DNA from: Adhaeribacter terrigena | GTDB lineage: Bacteria > Bacteroidota > Bacteroidia > Cytophagales > Hymenobacteraceae | Reading direction: 5' to 3' | DNA: 64,000 bases | Assembly (NCBI RefSeq): GCF_016623615.1 | Contig: NZ_JAEHFX010000003.1 | Span: 248,001-312,000 of the forward strand | Made by a program: the position numbers and the translations under genes | Shown here: piece after piece, positions 43,746-52,994 of the stretch | Layout of the letters: every line of letters starts with the position of its first letter | Numbering within the stretch: position 1 is the first letter of the stretch | Notes under the pieces: generated by a model | Databases searched by the model: none | The model's input: the letters and a program-made list of their open reading frames with translations, nothing else | What the model was told of the DNA's origin: nothing

Positions 43746-46130
43746 CTAAAAAGTGAAATTCCAGGTAACTGACGGGATCGGGAACGGGAAAATGCTCACT
43801 TTTTTGGCCTGTAGTTTTATCGAATTATCGTACGGATTGCCACTGCTATCGATGTAATAAAAGAACGGGTTCTGCCTTGCATACACGTTATAAATGGCAA
43901 AGGTCCAGCTCGACTTCAGTTTTTTAACGGTCGGTTTTTCGTAAGTAGCCGAGAGGTCCAGCCGGTGAAAACTTTCCATCCGGAAGCCGTTGCGGTCGCC
44001 GTATTGGTAAGTTACAATCCCTTCAATCACGTAGCGCCGAACCGGGATAGTGAGCGGCTGGCCGGTTGCGTACACAAAGCTGCCGCCGAATTTCCAGCGG
44101 TCATTCAGCGTGTAAGATAGCACCACAGAAGCATCATGCCGACGGTCGAAACGCGCAGGAAAAGCTTTGCCTTCGTTCAGTTCCGGGAATTTGCGGTTGG
44201 CGTACGATAGCGTGTAGCCCACCCAGCCCTGCCATGCGCCAAAGTTTTTCCGAACAAATAATTCCAGGCCATAAGCATCGCCATCGCCGCTCACAAATTC
44301 ATATTCCAGGTCGCGGTTGCTGGGGCCGGGTGCGTAACTTTCGCGGTATTCGAGCTGATTTTGCAGGCTCTTATAATAGATCTCAGCCGAAGCTTCGTAG
44401 TTATTGTCCAGGAAATTGCGGAAATAACCGCCCGCGATCTGAGTGGCTTTTTGCGGCGGAACCAGAACGGAGCTCGGCACCCAGATATCCAAAGGCAGCG
44501 AGGTAAACGAATTGGAAACCAGGTGCAGGTACTGCGCATTTTGTGAAAATCCGGCTTTGACCGATGCCTTTTCTGAAAAGGCATACCGGAAAGATAACCG
44601 GGGCTCCAGCATGCTGAAATCCTTCACTTTTTCGCCTTTTGCATAAACCACAGAATCTGCCACGGCGCCGTTCGTTTCGAAATTGTACAGCGTAAAAGGC
44701 CCGGCCTGCCGGAAAAAACTGGCGCGCAAACCTGCCGAAACCTGTAAATTTTCGGAGATCGCCCAGTCTTCCGAAAGGTAAACCCCGGCTTCGTGCGCAA
44801 ATTTTTCTTTCACGCGATCAGTTGAAAAATCCAGGCCATCTTCGGTTTGGGCTTGCCCGGCGCGGGGCGTGAGGGTGTGGTGGGTGTAAATGCCGCCAAA
44901 TTGCAACGTGTGCCGCGCATTGGGTTGCCAATCGAGGTCTATTTTAGTGCTTTTATCTTTTACGCCGGTTACCAGTTTGGAAGTATAAGTATCGAAGGTG
45001 GAATTGAAATTGAATTTATACCCGGTATAAAGCCCGGAAACGTTCAGAAATAATTTAGGGTTAAAAATATGGTTCCAGCGGAGTGAGGCCGCTGTATTTC
45101 CCCAGTCGAACTGCGCTTTAAAGCTGGCGTTTTGCAACGAAAACTCGCCCACATCGCGGCCATAATAACCATCCAGATACAGACGGTTCCTGAAGTTTAT
45201 TTCATAAGTCAGGCCGCCGTTCAGGTCGTAAAAATAATATGGTACGCCGCCTTGTTCCGTATTTTTAAGAAATGGCGCGGCCAGTTGATCGATGTAGGTC
45301 CGCCGGCCGGAAAGCAGAAAAGAAGCTTTGTTTTTTACGATCGGACCTTCCAGCGTAAGCCTTGACGCAATCAAACCCAGTCCGCCGGTTGCTTTCAAGG
45401 AATCGGAATTGCCGTTTCTGGTTGCAATATCCAGCACCGAAGAAAGCCGTCCGCCATAGCGTGCGGGCATATTGCCTTTCAGCAAAGTAACCTTCCCGAT
45501 GGCATCGGAATTGAATACCGAGAAGAAATTCATTAAGTGGCCCGGATTGTAAACCACGGCATCGTTGAGTAAAACCAGGTTCTGATCGGAGCCGCCGCCG
45601 CGCACATAAAAACCGGTATTGCCTTCGCCGCCGCTTTTCACGCCCGGTAAAAGCTGAATGGTTTTAATAATATCGGTTTCCCCGAAAAGCACCGGCAGGG
45701 TTTTTATTTGTTCAAGCGGCAGGATCACTTCGCCCATTTGGGTGCTGCGCACGTTTTCGTTCGTCCGGCGGCCGGTAATTTCTACTTCGCCAATGGTTTT
45801 ATTTTGCGCCGAAAGCAAGAAATTAAGCGAAGTGGCAGCCGTTATGTTGATCGTTTTTTCGAAGGGCTGATAGCCGATATACTGCACCAGAACGGTATGG
45901 TTTCCGGCTGGAAAAGTCAGTTGGTAAAAGCCGTTGGCATCGGTAATACTACCTTTTTGCGGTTCGTTTTTATTTATGATGGTGGCGCCGGGCAAGGTTT
46001 CCTGGGTTTGTGCATCACGCACATATCCGCTCACCGTAAAACTGCTTTGCCCCGAAGCCGGGAAAAACGGTAGAAAAAAGAGCAGGAAAAGTAAAAAACG
46101 GTATGGCAAAACGAACAAAAACTTAAACAT
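43746..46130 (-). CDS. TonB-dependent receptor with carboxypeptidase-like regulatory domain
   Basis: About 794 residues from the ATG at 46130, which opens a signal peptide (MFKFLFVLPYRFLLFLLFFLPFF). An in-frame ATG at 46214 would overlap the PAP2 gene by 53 bases and is rejected. A CarboxypepD-regulatory-like domain follows (SGYVRDAQTQETLPGATIINKNE), then the plug (ILPLEQIKTLPVLFGETDIIKTIQLLPGVK, GFYVRGGGSDQNLVLLNDAVVYNPGHL) and a barrel. It forms the receptor/partner pair with the DUF4249 gene. Ligand unknown. Confidence 0.88.
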   Translation of the reverse strand: MFKFLFVLPYRFLLFLLFFLPFFPASGQSSFTVSGYVRDAQTQETLPGATIINKNEPQKGSITDANGFYQLTFPAGNHTVLVQYIGYQPFEKTINITAATSLNFLLSAQNKTIGEVEITGRRTNENVRSTQMGEVILPLEQIKTLPVLFGETDIIKTIQLLPGVKSGGEGNTGFYVRGGGSDQNLVLLNDAVVYNPGHLMNFFSVFNSDAIGKVTLLKGNMPARYGGRLSSVLDIATRNGNSDSLKATGGLGLIASRLTLEGPIVKNKASFLLSGRRTYIDQLAAPFLKNTEQGGVPYYFYDLNGGLTYEINFRNRLYLDGYYGRDVGEFSLQNASFKAQFDWGNTAASLRWNHIFNPKLFLNVSGLYTGYKFNFNSTFDTYTSKLVTGVKDKSTKIDLDWQPNARHTLQFGGIYTHHTLTPRAGQAQTEDGLDFSTDRVKEKFAHEAGVYLSEDWAISENLQVSAGLRASFFRQAGPFTLYNFETNGAVADSVVYAKGEKVKDFSMLEPRLSFRYAFSEKASVKAGFSQNAQYLHLVSNSFTSLPLDIWVPSSVLVPPQKATQIAGGYFRNFLDNNYEASAEIYYKSLQNQLEYRESYAPGPSNRDLEYEFVSGDGDAYGLELFVRKNFGAWQGWVGYTLSYANRKFPELNEGKAFPARFDRRHDASVVLSYTLNDRWKFGGSFVYATGQPLTIPVRRYVIEGIVTYQYGDRNGFRMESFHRLDLSATYEKPTVKKLKSSWTFAIYNVYARQNPFFYYIDSSGNPYDNSIKLQAKKVSIFPFPIPSVTWNFTF

Positions 46131-46161
46131 CGCTGACATAACCATTTTATTCGGGAAAAAG

Positions 46162-46737
46162 TTACCGCCGGAAATAAGCGTAACGCTGCAGAATTTTCTG
46201 ATAAAGTTTTTCAAAAAGCCAGGCCATGGTTATTCCCAGTAAGGCACCGGCCAGGATATCGCCGGGATAATGCACGCCCAGGTAAACACGGCTGTAGGAA
46301 ATAACGGCGGCCCAGGTAATCAGGATGATCTTGAACCACAAATAACGCGGGGGCAAAACAAGCACCATGAAAGTAGCGAGCGCAAACGTAGTGGCAGCAT
46401 GCGAAGAAATAAACCCGAATTTCCCGCCGCACCCACTCACAATATTGATCACTTCCGAAAGCTCAGGATCATGACACGGCCGCAAGCGGGCAAAACCGGG
46501 CTTAAAAAAACGGGAGGAAATAAAGTCGGCAGCCCCAACCGCTAAAACGGCCATGAGCAGTTTCATGTAACCGCGGCGGCCAAAGGTGTAGATCAAGTAA
46601 ATAGTAAGCGCCAGGTAGGCTGGTACCCAGAAAAAACGCTCCGAAACCAGCACCATGATCGGGTCCCAGAATTCGGTGTGGTGGCTGTTGAGATAAACAA
46701 AAATCTCCCGGTCAATATTTCGGATGGTTTCTAACAA
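46162..46737 (-). CDS. PAP2-family phosphatase
   Basis: The 191-residue integral membrane protein has the three phosphatase motifs: RFFKPGFARLRPCHD, GFISSHAATTF, and SRVYLGVHYPGD. It has five or six helices and probably removes phosphate from undecaprenyl-pyrophosphate or phosphatidic acid at the periplasmic face. The gene is 31 bases upstream of the TonB receptor gene (on the minus strand). Confidence 0.88.
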   Translation of the reverse strand: MLETIRNIDREIFVYLNSHHTEFWDPIMVLVSERFFWVPAYLALTIYLIYTFGRRGYMKLLMAVLAVGAADFISSRFFKPGFARLRPCHDPELSEVINIVSGCGGKFGFISSHAATTFALATFMVLVLPPRYLWFKIILITWAAVISYSRVYLGVHYPGDILAGALLGITMAWLFEKLYQKILQRYAYFRR

Positions 46738-46748
46738 AGCGGTTTCGA

Positions 46749-46876
46749 TTAGAAGATTTGGAAATTTGAAGATTTGGAAATTATAAAATCAAAAGATTCG
46801 AAGATGAGGAATCATAATTTTGTGCCTTAAAGAATATTTTCTTCTGAATCCATTTTCAAATCTCCAAATCTTCTAA
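46749..46876. repeat. AT-rich spacer with ~24-bp inverted arms
   Basis: TTAGAAGATTTGGAAATTTG (46749-46772 in all) pairs with 46853-46876 with two mismatches. Same style as 41879-42019 but different words. Confidence 0.65.
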
Positions 46877-46884
46877 TTTCCAAA

Positions 46885-47781
46885 TTAAACAACGTTCAGC
46901 CAGTCGATCTCTTTTTTGAGCAGGCTTTGAGTTTCTGCTTCGGGGCTGCCGGGTTCGGTTTGAAAATTATATTCCCAGCCTGCCAGGTTAGGCAAGCTCA
47001 TTAAAATGCTTTCTATCCGGCCGGAAGTTTCGAGCCCAAATTTTGTGCCCCGGTCAATGGCCAGATTGAACTCTACGTAGCGGCCGCGGCGCAGCATTTG
47101 CCACTGCTTTTCGCGCTCAGTATAAGGAAGTTCGCGGTTCTCGTTTACAATTTTAGTGTAAGTAGGTGCAAACGTATAAGCCAGGTCCTGGATAAAGTTG
47201 AAACGATCCTGAATGCTGAAGTTTTCGTTGGCCATTAAGCGGTCGCAGAAGGTGCCGCCAATGCCGCGGGTTTCCTGCCGGTGGGTGATGTAGAAATAAT
47301 CGTCGGCCCACTTTTTAAATTCCGGGTAATAACTTGCGTGGTGCTTGTCGCACACGTTTTTGAGCTGCTCATGAAAGAATTTGCCCTGCGCTTTGTTTAC
47401 GTAAATAGGCGTGAGGTCTATGCCGCCGCCAAACCAGGCATCGCCGTTGCCCGCTTCAAAATAACGGACGTTCATGTGCGTGATCGGCACCATCGGGTTT
47501 TCCGGATGAATGACTACCGAAACGCCGGTCGCAAAGTAATTCGGGTCGGGCAGGAGCAGGGACTGCGCCGCTTTTTCAGATAAACTACCTGTAACGGCCG
47601 AGAAATTTACGCCGCCTTTTTCAAACACGTTGCCTTTCTGAATTACGCGCGTGCGGCCACCGCCGCCGGTATGGTGCTGCCACAAATCTTCCTGGAAAGT
47701 AGCTTTGCCATCGCAGGTTTCCAGGGCCTGGCACAGATCATCCTGAAACCGGCGCATGAATTTTTCAACTTGTTCTCTCAT
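46885..47781 (-). CDS. hemF: Coproporphyrinogen III oxidase, aerobic
   Basis: The 298-residue protein is full length for oxygen-dependent HemF. Landmarks are WQHHTGGGGRTRVIQKGNVFEKGGVNFSAVTG, FATGVSVVIHPENPMVPITHMNVRYFE, FGGGIDLTPIYV, RGIGGTFCDRL, and FNLAIDRGTKFGLETSGRIESILMSLP. It decarboxylates coproporphyrinogen III to protoporphyrinogen IX with O2 in the cytosol, which suggests aerobic life. Confidence 0.97.
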   Translation of the reverse strand: MREQVEKFMRRFQDDLCQALETCDGKATFQEDLWQHHTGGGGRTRVIQKGNVFEKGGVNFSAVTGSLSEKAAQSLLLPDPNYFATGVSVVIHPENPMVPITHMNVRYFEAGNGDAWFGGGIDLTPIYVNKAQGKFFHEQLKNVCDKHHASYYPEFKKWADDYFYITHRQETRGIGGTFCDRLMANENFSIQDRFNFIQDLAYTFAPTYTKIVNENRELPYTEREKQWQMLRRGRYVEFNLAIDRGTKFGLETSGRIESILMSLPNLAGWEYNFQTEPGSPEAETQSLLKKEIDWLNVV

Positions 47782-47815
47782 GTAAGGGCTTAAAAAACGC
47801 TATGAAAATGCCCTG

Positions 47816-47823
47816 CAAAAGTA
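47816..47823 (-). promoter_or_regulatory. TAnnTTTG box for hemF
   Basis: TACTTTTG on the minus strand, 35 bases upstream of the start. A near copy of the 16-bp palindrome sits in the leader (47793-47808). Confidence 0.5.
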
Positions 47824-47881
47824 TTTAATATCAGGGAGCTTTTCATAAGCGGCGCTAAAAAAAGCAAAACTACGGGCAGCA

Positions 47882-48133
47882 CTATTCCGGATCACAGCTT
47901 TTGCTGGCTACCCGGAGATTGATCGCATCGATAAAAACTGCCAGTTCCTTTTTAGATTCCTCGTCGGCGCGGCGCCACAAATAGTTCAGCAGTTGTAAAG
48001 CTTCCACACATTCTTCGTGCGTAAGGGCCGGAATCTGGTTTAATTTATATCGTTCTATCGTAGCCTCGTTGAGGAGTTTTTCTTTCATAAAATTCCGGAA
48101 ACTAATTTCTATTTCAGAATTTTCACTACGCAT
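47882..48133 (-). CDS. Small hypothetical protein, helical
   Basis: The 83-residue protein has no signal. It looks all-helical: SFRNFMKEKLLNEATIERYK, ALTHEECVEALQLLNYLWRRADEESKKELAVFIDAINLRV. Codon use agrees with neighbours and it fills the gap between hemF and the E1 gene. No known family. Confidence 0.6.
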   Translation of the reverse strand: MRSENSEIEISFRNFMKEKLLNEATIERYKLNQIPALTHEECVEALQLLNYLWRRADEESKKELAVFIDAINLRVASKSCDPE

Positions 48134-48199
48134 TATATTATTTCAAGTTGAAAGATAAAGCCTGTTTCAGCATAATTTTCAAACCCGGCCTAAAAATGC

Positions 48200-48207
48200 T
48201 AAATTTG
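48200..48207 (+). promoter_or_regulatory. TAnnTTTG box for the E1 dehydrogenase gene
   Basis: TAAATTTG lies 24 bases before the start at 48231. Confidence 0.5.
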
Positions 48208-48230
48208 TAATACGAATTAAAAGTCCGCCT

Positions 48231-50309
48231 ATGTTGAACGAAGTTGCCACTGCCGAAAAGACCGAAGTTTCGGTTATGCTGAAAGCTTATAGATTAATGC
48301 TCACGGCCAAAACCATGGCCGATACTTACGAAGATAACAAGACGATCTGCAGCAAGTATGTGCACAGCACCTCGCGGGGCCACGAAGCTATTCAGCTGGC
48401 AACCGCCTTTCAGTTAAAACCCTACGATTTTGCCTCACTATATTACCGCGACGAATCCATTCTTTTAGGCATGGGGCTTACGCCGTATGAACTCATGCTC
48501 CAGCTCATGGCCAAAGCCGACGATCCTTTCTCCGGAGGACGTACGTATTATGGTCACCCGAGTTTGCGGCGGGAAGGCTTTCCGGTAATTCCGCACCAAA
48601 GTTCCGCTACAGGCATGCAGGCCATTCCGGCTACGGGTATGGCCCACGCGGTTTCTTACCTTGAAAGTCAGGGCTTGCGCGATAAGGATAAGCCTGCCGT
48701 TACGCTTTGCTCTTTAGGCGATGGCTCAGTTACCGAAGGCGAAGTGGCTGAAGCGTTCCAGATGGCGGTGCTGAAAAATCTGCCCATTGTATATTTGGTA
48801 CAGGATAACGACTGGGGAATTTCGGCAACCGGCAAGGAAATGCGCGCGATGGATGCGTATGAATATGCGGCCGGCTTTAAAGGCATGCAGCGCATGCGCG
48901 TGAACGGCTCCGATTTTGTAAGTTCCTACGAAGGCATGGCGCTGGCTTTTCAGTACGTGCGCGAAGAACGCAAACCGATTCTGGTACACGCCAAATGCCC
49001 GTTATTAGGCCACCATACTTCCGGGGTGCGCCGCGAATGGTACCGGGGCGAAGACCTGGCCAAACACGCTTTAACTGATCCGATCCCGCAACTCGAAAAG
49101 CATTTGCTGAACGCCGATATCAGCCAGGATCAACTGGATGTAATTGCAGCCGAAGTAAAAGTTTATGTGCAGCAGCAGTACGAAAAAGCTTTAGCCGCCC
49201 CGAATCCGGATCCTTCTACTTTCGATCAGCATGAATTTGCACCTACCCCGGTAACCGAAGAAAAAGGGGAAAGAAGCCCGGCCTGCGGCGAAAAAACCAT
49301 TATGGTAGATGCCGCTTTGCATGCCGTAGACGATATTCTGAAAACTTACCCTGAAGCATTGTTTTACGGCCAGGACGTAGGCGGTGAATTGGGCGGCGTT
49401 TTTCGGGAAGCTGCTTTGCTGGCTAAAAAATACGGCGACGAACGTGTTTTCAATACCCCAATTCAGGAAGCTTATATTGTTGGTTCAACGGCCGGTATGT
49501 CAGCGGTTGGCGCCAAGCCGATCGTAGAAATCCAGTTTGCCGATTATATCTGGCCGGGTATTAACCAGCTGGTGGAAGAACTCTCGAAAAGCTGCTATTT
49601 GAGCATGGGTAAATTTCCGATCCAATCCGTTATCCGCGTGCCGATCGGGGCGTATGGCGGCGGCGGGCCATACCATTCGGGTTCGGTAGAATCTACGTTG
49701 CTCAATATCCGCGGTATAAAAGTGGTTTACCCAAGCAACGCTGCCGATATGAAAGGGCTGATGAAAGCCGCTTTCCTGGATCCGAACCCGGTAGTAATGC
49801 TGGAGCACAAAGGTTTATACTGGAGTAAAGTGGCCGGAACGGAAGATGCCAAAACCATTGAACCGGATGCCGATTACATTCTGCCTTTAGGTAAAGCCAA
49901 TATTGTGCAGGAAGCCAGCGAAGAAGAATTACGCAATGGCAATACCTTAACCGTTATTACCTATGGTATGGGGGTTTACTGGGCCAAAACGGCATCGCAG
50001 CAATTTAAAGGCAGCATCGAAATTGTTGACCTCAGAACGCTGAACCCGCTCGATTTTGATACGGTAGTTAATTCAGTTAAAAAACACGGAAAAGTACTGG
50101 TGCTTACTGAAGAACCGCTCATGAACTCATTTGCCGAATCTTTGGCCGGCAGAATTTCCAAAGTTTGTTTCCAGCAATTAGATGCCCCGGTGTTTACCTT
50201 GGGCGCGGCCAATCTCCCGGCTATTGCCCTGAACGTAGAGCTGGAGAAAATGATGCTGCCGAACGCCGATAAAGTAGCCGCTGCCTTTGATGAACTTTTA
50301 AATTACTAG
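48231..50309 (+). CDS. 2-oxoacid dehydrogenase E1, fused alpha and beta subunits
   Basis: The 692-residue protein joins an E1-alpha domain (about 1-335; HSTSRGHEAIQLATAFQLKPYDFASLYYRD, GDGSVTEGEVAEAFQMAVLKNLPIVYLVQDNDWGIS with the thiamine diphosphate motif GDG...N) to an E1-beta domain (about 350-692; TIMVDAALHAVDDIL, FYGQDVGGELGGVF, TPIQEAYIVGSTAGMSAVGAKPIVEIQFADY). It decarboxylates branched-chain 2-oxoacids or pyruvate for lipoyl transfer to E2. Alpha/beta fusion is common in Bacteroidota. E2 and E3 genes are not here. A 16-bp palindrome and a perfect terminator follow. Confidence 0.92.
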   Translation: MLNEVATAEKTEVSVMLKAYRLMLTAKTMADTYEDNKTICSKYVHSTSRGHEAIQLATAFQLKPYDFASLYYRDESILLGMGLTPYELMLQLMAKADDPFSGGRTYYGHPSLRREGFPVIPHQSSATGMQAIPATGMAHAVSYLESQGLRDKDKPAVTLCSLGDGSVTEGEVAEAFQMAVLKNLPIVYLVQDNDWGISATGKEMRAMDAYEYAAGFKGMQRMRVNGSDFVSSYEGMALAFQYVREERKPILVHAKCPLLGHHTSGVRREWYRGEDLAKHALTDPIPQLEKHLLNADISQDQLDVIAAEVKVYVQQQYEKALAAPNPDPSTFDQHEFAPTPVTEEKGERSPACGEKTIMVDAALHAVDDILKTYPEALFYGQDVGGELGGVFREAALLAKKYGDERVFNTPIQEAYIVGSTAGMSAVGAKPIVEIQFADYIWPGINQLVEELSKSCYLSMGKFPIQSVIRVPIGAYGGGGPYHSGSVESTLLNIRGIKVVYPSNAADMKGLMKAAFLDPNPVVMLEHKGLYWSKVAGTEDAKTIEPDADYILPLGKANIVQEASEEELRNGNTLTVITYGMGVYWAKTASQQFKGSIEIVDLRTLNPLDFDTVVNSVKKHGKVLVLTEEPLMNSFAESLAGRISKVCFQQLDAPVFTLGAANLPAIALNVELEKMMLPNADKVAAAFDELLNY

Positions 50310-50324
50310 GCAGTTTTTTACCGC

Positions 50325-50340
50325 AAAAGGATATCGTTTT
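50325..50340. repeat. 16-bp iterated palindrome, strict copy with two near copies
   Basis: AAAAGGATATCGTTTT is strict; near copies TAAACGATAGCGTTTT at 50361-50376 and TAAACCATAGCGTTTT at 50435-50450 lie within 110 bases and surround the terminator at 50383-50428. Confidence 0.75.
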
Positions 50341-50382
50341 TAATAGCAGTTTTCAGCTTTTAAACGATAGCGTTTTTCAATT

Positions 50383-50428
50383 AAAAAGTAAAAGCCCCGC
50401 AAATCAACATGCGGGGCTTTTACTTTTT
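50383..50428. terminator. Perfect 18-bp bidirectional terminator
   Basis: AAAAAGTAAAAGCCCCGC (50383-50400) pairs exactly with 50411-50428 across a 10-base loop. It lies between convergent genes. Confidence 0.9.
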
Positions 50429-50450
50429 CAGGCCTAAACCATAGCGTTTT

Positions 50451-52982
50451 TTAGAACGGGTAACCAATGCCAATGTTAAAGGAGTTCTGCATGTTTTTAG
50501 AACTCAATAAGCGGTTCAGCCTGAAGCGGTCTAAAACAAAACGCTGGCCTTCCGGTTCGGCCGGGTCTATTACTTTGGTAGCAAAGTCAAAACGGACTAC
50601 GAGAAAGGAAAAATCGAAGCGGGAACCAAAACCGAGATCTACGGCAAATTCCTTGTGAAAATCCTTTAAACCGGAGCCTGGTAGTTCCGGGCTATCTTTT
50701 AAGTTCCAGACGTTGCCGGCATCTATGAAAAAGGCGCCGTTCCAGAAACCAAAAATGTTAAAACGGTATTCAGCATTTCCTTCCATTAAAACTTCGCCGG
50801 GTTGCTCCGGGCGGTAATCTCGCTGCGGCTGACCATTAACAATTACCAGGTTGTTTTCGGCGTTCGGGTTAAGTTCATCTTTTAAACGGTAGGGCGGCGT
50901 GTAAGAACCCGGCCCAAGTTTGCGTGGTCGCCAGGCCCGTAAGCTGGAACCGCCGCCGGCAAAAAAGAATTTATCGTAGGGCAGAATATTATTGCTGCCA
51001 GGCACCGGGCTTACAATGCCAAAATTACCCCGCGCTACGAAATACATTTTCTCCTTAATTTTATAGTAGCGGCGGTAGTCGGCGTTGAATTTCAGAAAGC
51101 TGTAAGAACGGTATTGTTGTTTTGTGGGATCGGGATCGGAAAGAAAATCGCTGAACCAGCCGCTGAAACCAACCGTGTTGTTGCCGGTAATTACGCCGGG
51201 TAAATTCCCGATTTCTACAAAAAGCTTGATATATTTGGCGTCCAGGGTCTGGTTGATGTTGTTGCTGTTGTAAAGCATGGTGGCGTTCATACTGGAAACA
51301 ATACCAGGCTTAAAGCTTTCGATCAGCGTAACCCCCAGGGCTTTACGGCTTTCCAGATACTTCCGGAAATTGTCAGACTTAATGGTAGCATCAATAATAT
51401 TAATATCTACCAGCGATACAAAATACTGCAACCGCTGCGAACGTTGCCACAGATAATCGAGCGAAAATTCGGTATTGGTCCGGTTATAATCTTCGCGGTT
51501 GGTATAAGTAAAAGCGGCGTTCAGCCGGGTGCGCGGGTTATAAATTACCAGTTTCGGGTTGCTGTCTAACTTGAAAAAAGGGTCGAGAAACTGCGGAAAA
51601 ACCAACGCTACGTTTCCGCCTAATTCGGTAGTGGTTACGAGTTTATCGTTAACCGAACTGGGCTGGGCTTCCAGACCACCCCGAACGCCGAATTCCAGGT
51701 TTTCGGCGCCGCCAAAAATATTGCGCACTTTTAAACGGAAGCTTCCGTAGGGCAGGGGCAGTGAGGAGCCAAAGTTGGTAAAATTGAAATTGCCCCCAAT
51801 TTCGTCGGTGATCTGGTAGCGGGTAGCAGGCGTAACGTTTACGTAGGCATCGAGCATGGGCTGCAACGAATCGCTTACAATGGTGTAGTTCACCGCCGAA
51901 AACCGGTAAACATCCAGGTCGCCGATCTGGCGTTGGGTACGGCTGGTACGAATTAAACTGTAAGGCTGGCCTACGCTCATCCGGATCTTTTTATCCAACA
52001 CTTTCGGCGATACATACTTTTTATACCAGATGTATTTCACGCCGCCATAATTAATGGTATCGCGGTTAACCCCAAAGCGGTCTACGTTGGCTTCCCCGAT
52101 AAAATAAATGGTACGGATCTTATAAAGTTTGTGGTTGGCGCTATCGGCGGGGTTTGAGATGGTGGTTTTCAGGCGCACGGTATTGCCGCCAAAACTGGTG
52201 TCTACATCGAAGAAAATATATTGCTTCCGGAATTCGTAAAAGCCCTGGTTCCGCATGAGGGTTTCCAGGCGGTCGCGTTCCTGGGTAAGCAATTCTTCAT
52301 CGTAGATCTGGCCGGTTTTAATCAGCGATTCGGCCTGCGAATTTTGCACCAGCCTTTGCACGGTGGTGTCTTTAATATTGTAGGCGGTTTCGCTCAACCG
52401 GAAAGGCTGGTTTTCGGCAACGTTCAACGTGAGGTAAATCTTTTTATCTTCCTCTTTGGTTTGAGCGCTTACGCGGTTGTGAAAAAAGCCCTTGGAACTT
52501 AAATAGGTGTTAATCTGCGAAACGGTTTCTACAGTAAGGGTAGAATCGTAGATAGAAGGCGGCTCGCCGATGGAACGCATCAGCAGGTTACCTTCCTCTT
52601 TTTTGCGGATTAGTTTGGCCAGCTTTTTTTCCTTCTTTTCGGTAAGTTTCACCACTTCGCTGGAATCGGCGCCGGCTTTGTTTATTTTTTTTGCAAATTT
52701 TTCTTCCGTTTCCTGGATCTGTTGCTGCACTTTGGCCGGGTTGTAGAGGCTTTTGCCCCAATAGTACACCGTTAAATAAGGCGTAGAGCCGAATATAGGC
52801 ACTTTGCGGTTTGGTTGCTGGCGAAATAGCGCGCGAATTTTGTCCGGGTCGGCCTGATTAACGCCTTCCAGCTTCACGTCGTAAAGCAGCTTTTCCTTGC
52901 CTTTTAAATAGCGGGTTGGCACGCAACTCCACGAGCATAAAATTGCGATTGTAAAAGCGAATATGTAAAATCGTAAGTTCAA
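50451..52982 (-). CDS. tamL: TamL-type BamA-family outer-membrane lipoprotein
   Basis: The 843-residue protein has a lipoprotein signal (Cys20 in CSWSCVPTRYLKGKEKLLYDVKLEG), POTRA-like repeats (about 30-400, including the LTVYYWGKSLYNPAKVQQQ and IYDSTLTVETVSQINTYLSSKGFF segments) and a C-terminal 16-strand barrel of the BamA/Omp85 type (about 420-843) ending FNIGIGYPF. Bacteroidota use this lipidated form with TamB to assemble outer-membrane proteins. The tamB gene is not in the window. It is divergent from a methyltransferase gene with a 12-base gap. Confidence 0.88.
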   Translation of the reverse strand: MNLRFYIFAFTIAILCSWSCVPTRYLKGKEKLLYDVKLEGVNQADPDKIRALFRQQPNRKVPIFGSTPYLTVYYWGKSLYNPAKVQQQIQETEEKFAKKINKAGADSSEVVKLTEKKEKKLAKLIRKKEEGNLLMRSIGEPPSIYDSTLTVETVSQINTYLSSKGFFHNRVSAQTKEEDKKIYLTLNVAENQPFRLSETAYNIKDTTVQRLVQNSQAESLIKTGQIYDEELLTQERDRLETLMRNQGFYEFRKQYIFFDVDTSFGGNTVRLKTTISNPADSANHKLYKIRTIYFIGEANVDRFGVNRDTINYGGVKYIWYKKYVSPKVLDKKIRMSVGQPYSLIRTSRTQRQIGDLDVYRFSAVNYTIVSDSLQPMLDAYVNVTPATRYQITDEIGGNFNFTNFGSSLPLPYGSFRLKVRNIFGGAENLEFGVRGGLEAQPSSVNDKLVTTTELGGNVALVFPQFLDPFFKLDSNPKLVIYNPRTRLNAAFTYTNREDYNRTNTEFSLDYLWQRSQRLQYFVSLVDINIIDATIKSDNFRKYLESRKALGVTLIESFKPGIVSSMNATMLYNSNNINQTLDAKYIKLFVEIGNLPGVITGNNTVGFSGWFSDFLSDPDPTKQQYRSYSFLKFNADYRRYYKIKEKMYFVARGNFGIVSPVPGSNNILPYDKFFFAGGGSSLRAWRPRKLGPGSYTPPYRLKDELNPNAENNLVIVNGQPQRDYRPEQPGEVLMEGNAEYRFNIFGFWNGAFFIDAGNVWNLKDSPELPGSGLKDFHKEFAVDLGFGSRFDFSFLVVRFDFATKVIDPAEPEGQRFVLDRFRLNRLLSSKNMQNSFNIGIGYPF

Positions 52983-52994
52983 AAAAAGCTGGCT

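Noticed and set aside
43708-46214. SusC/SusD glycan-uptake pair
   Set aside because: The partner is a DUF4249 lipoprotein, not SusD, and no glycoside hydrolases are near.
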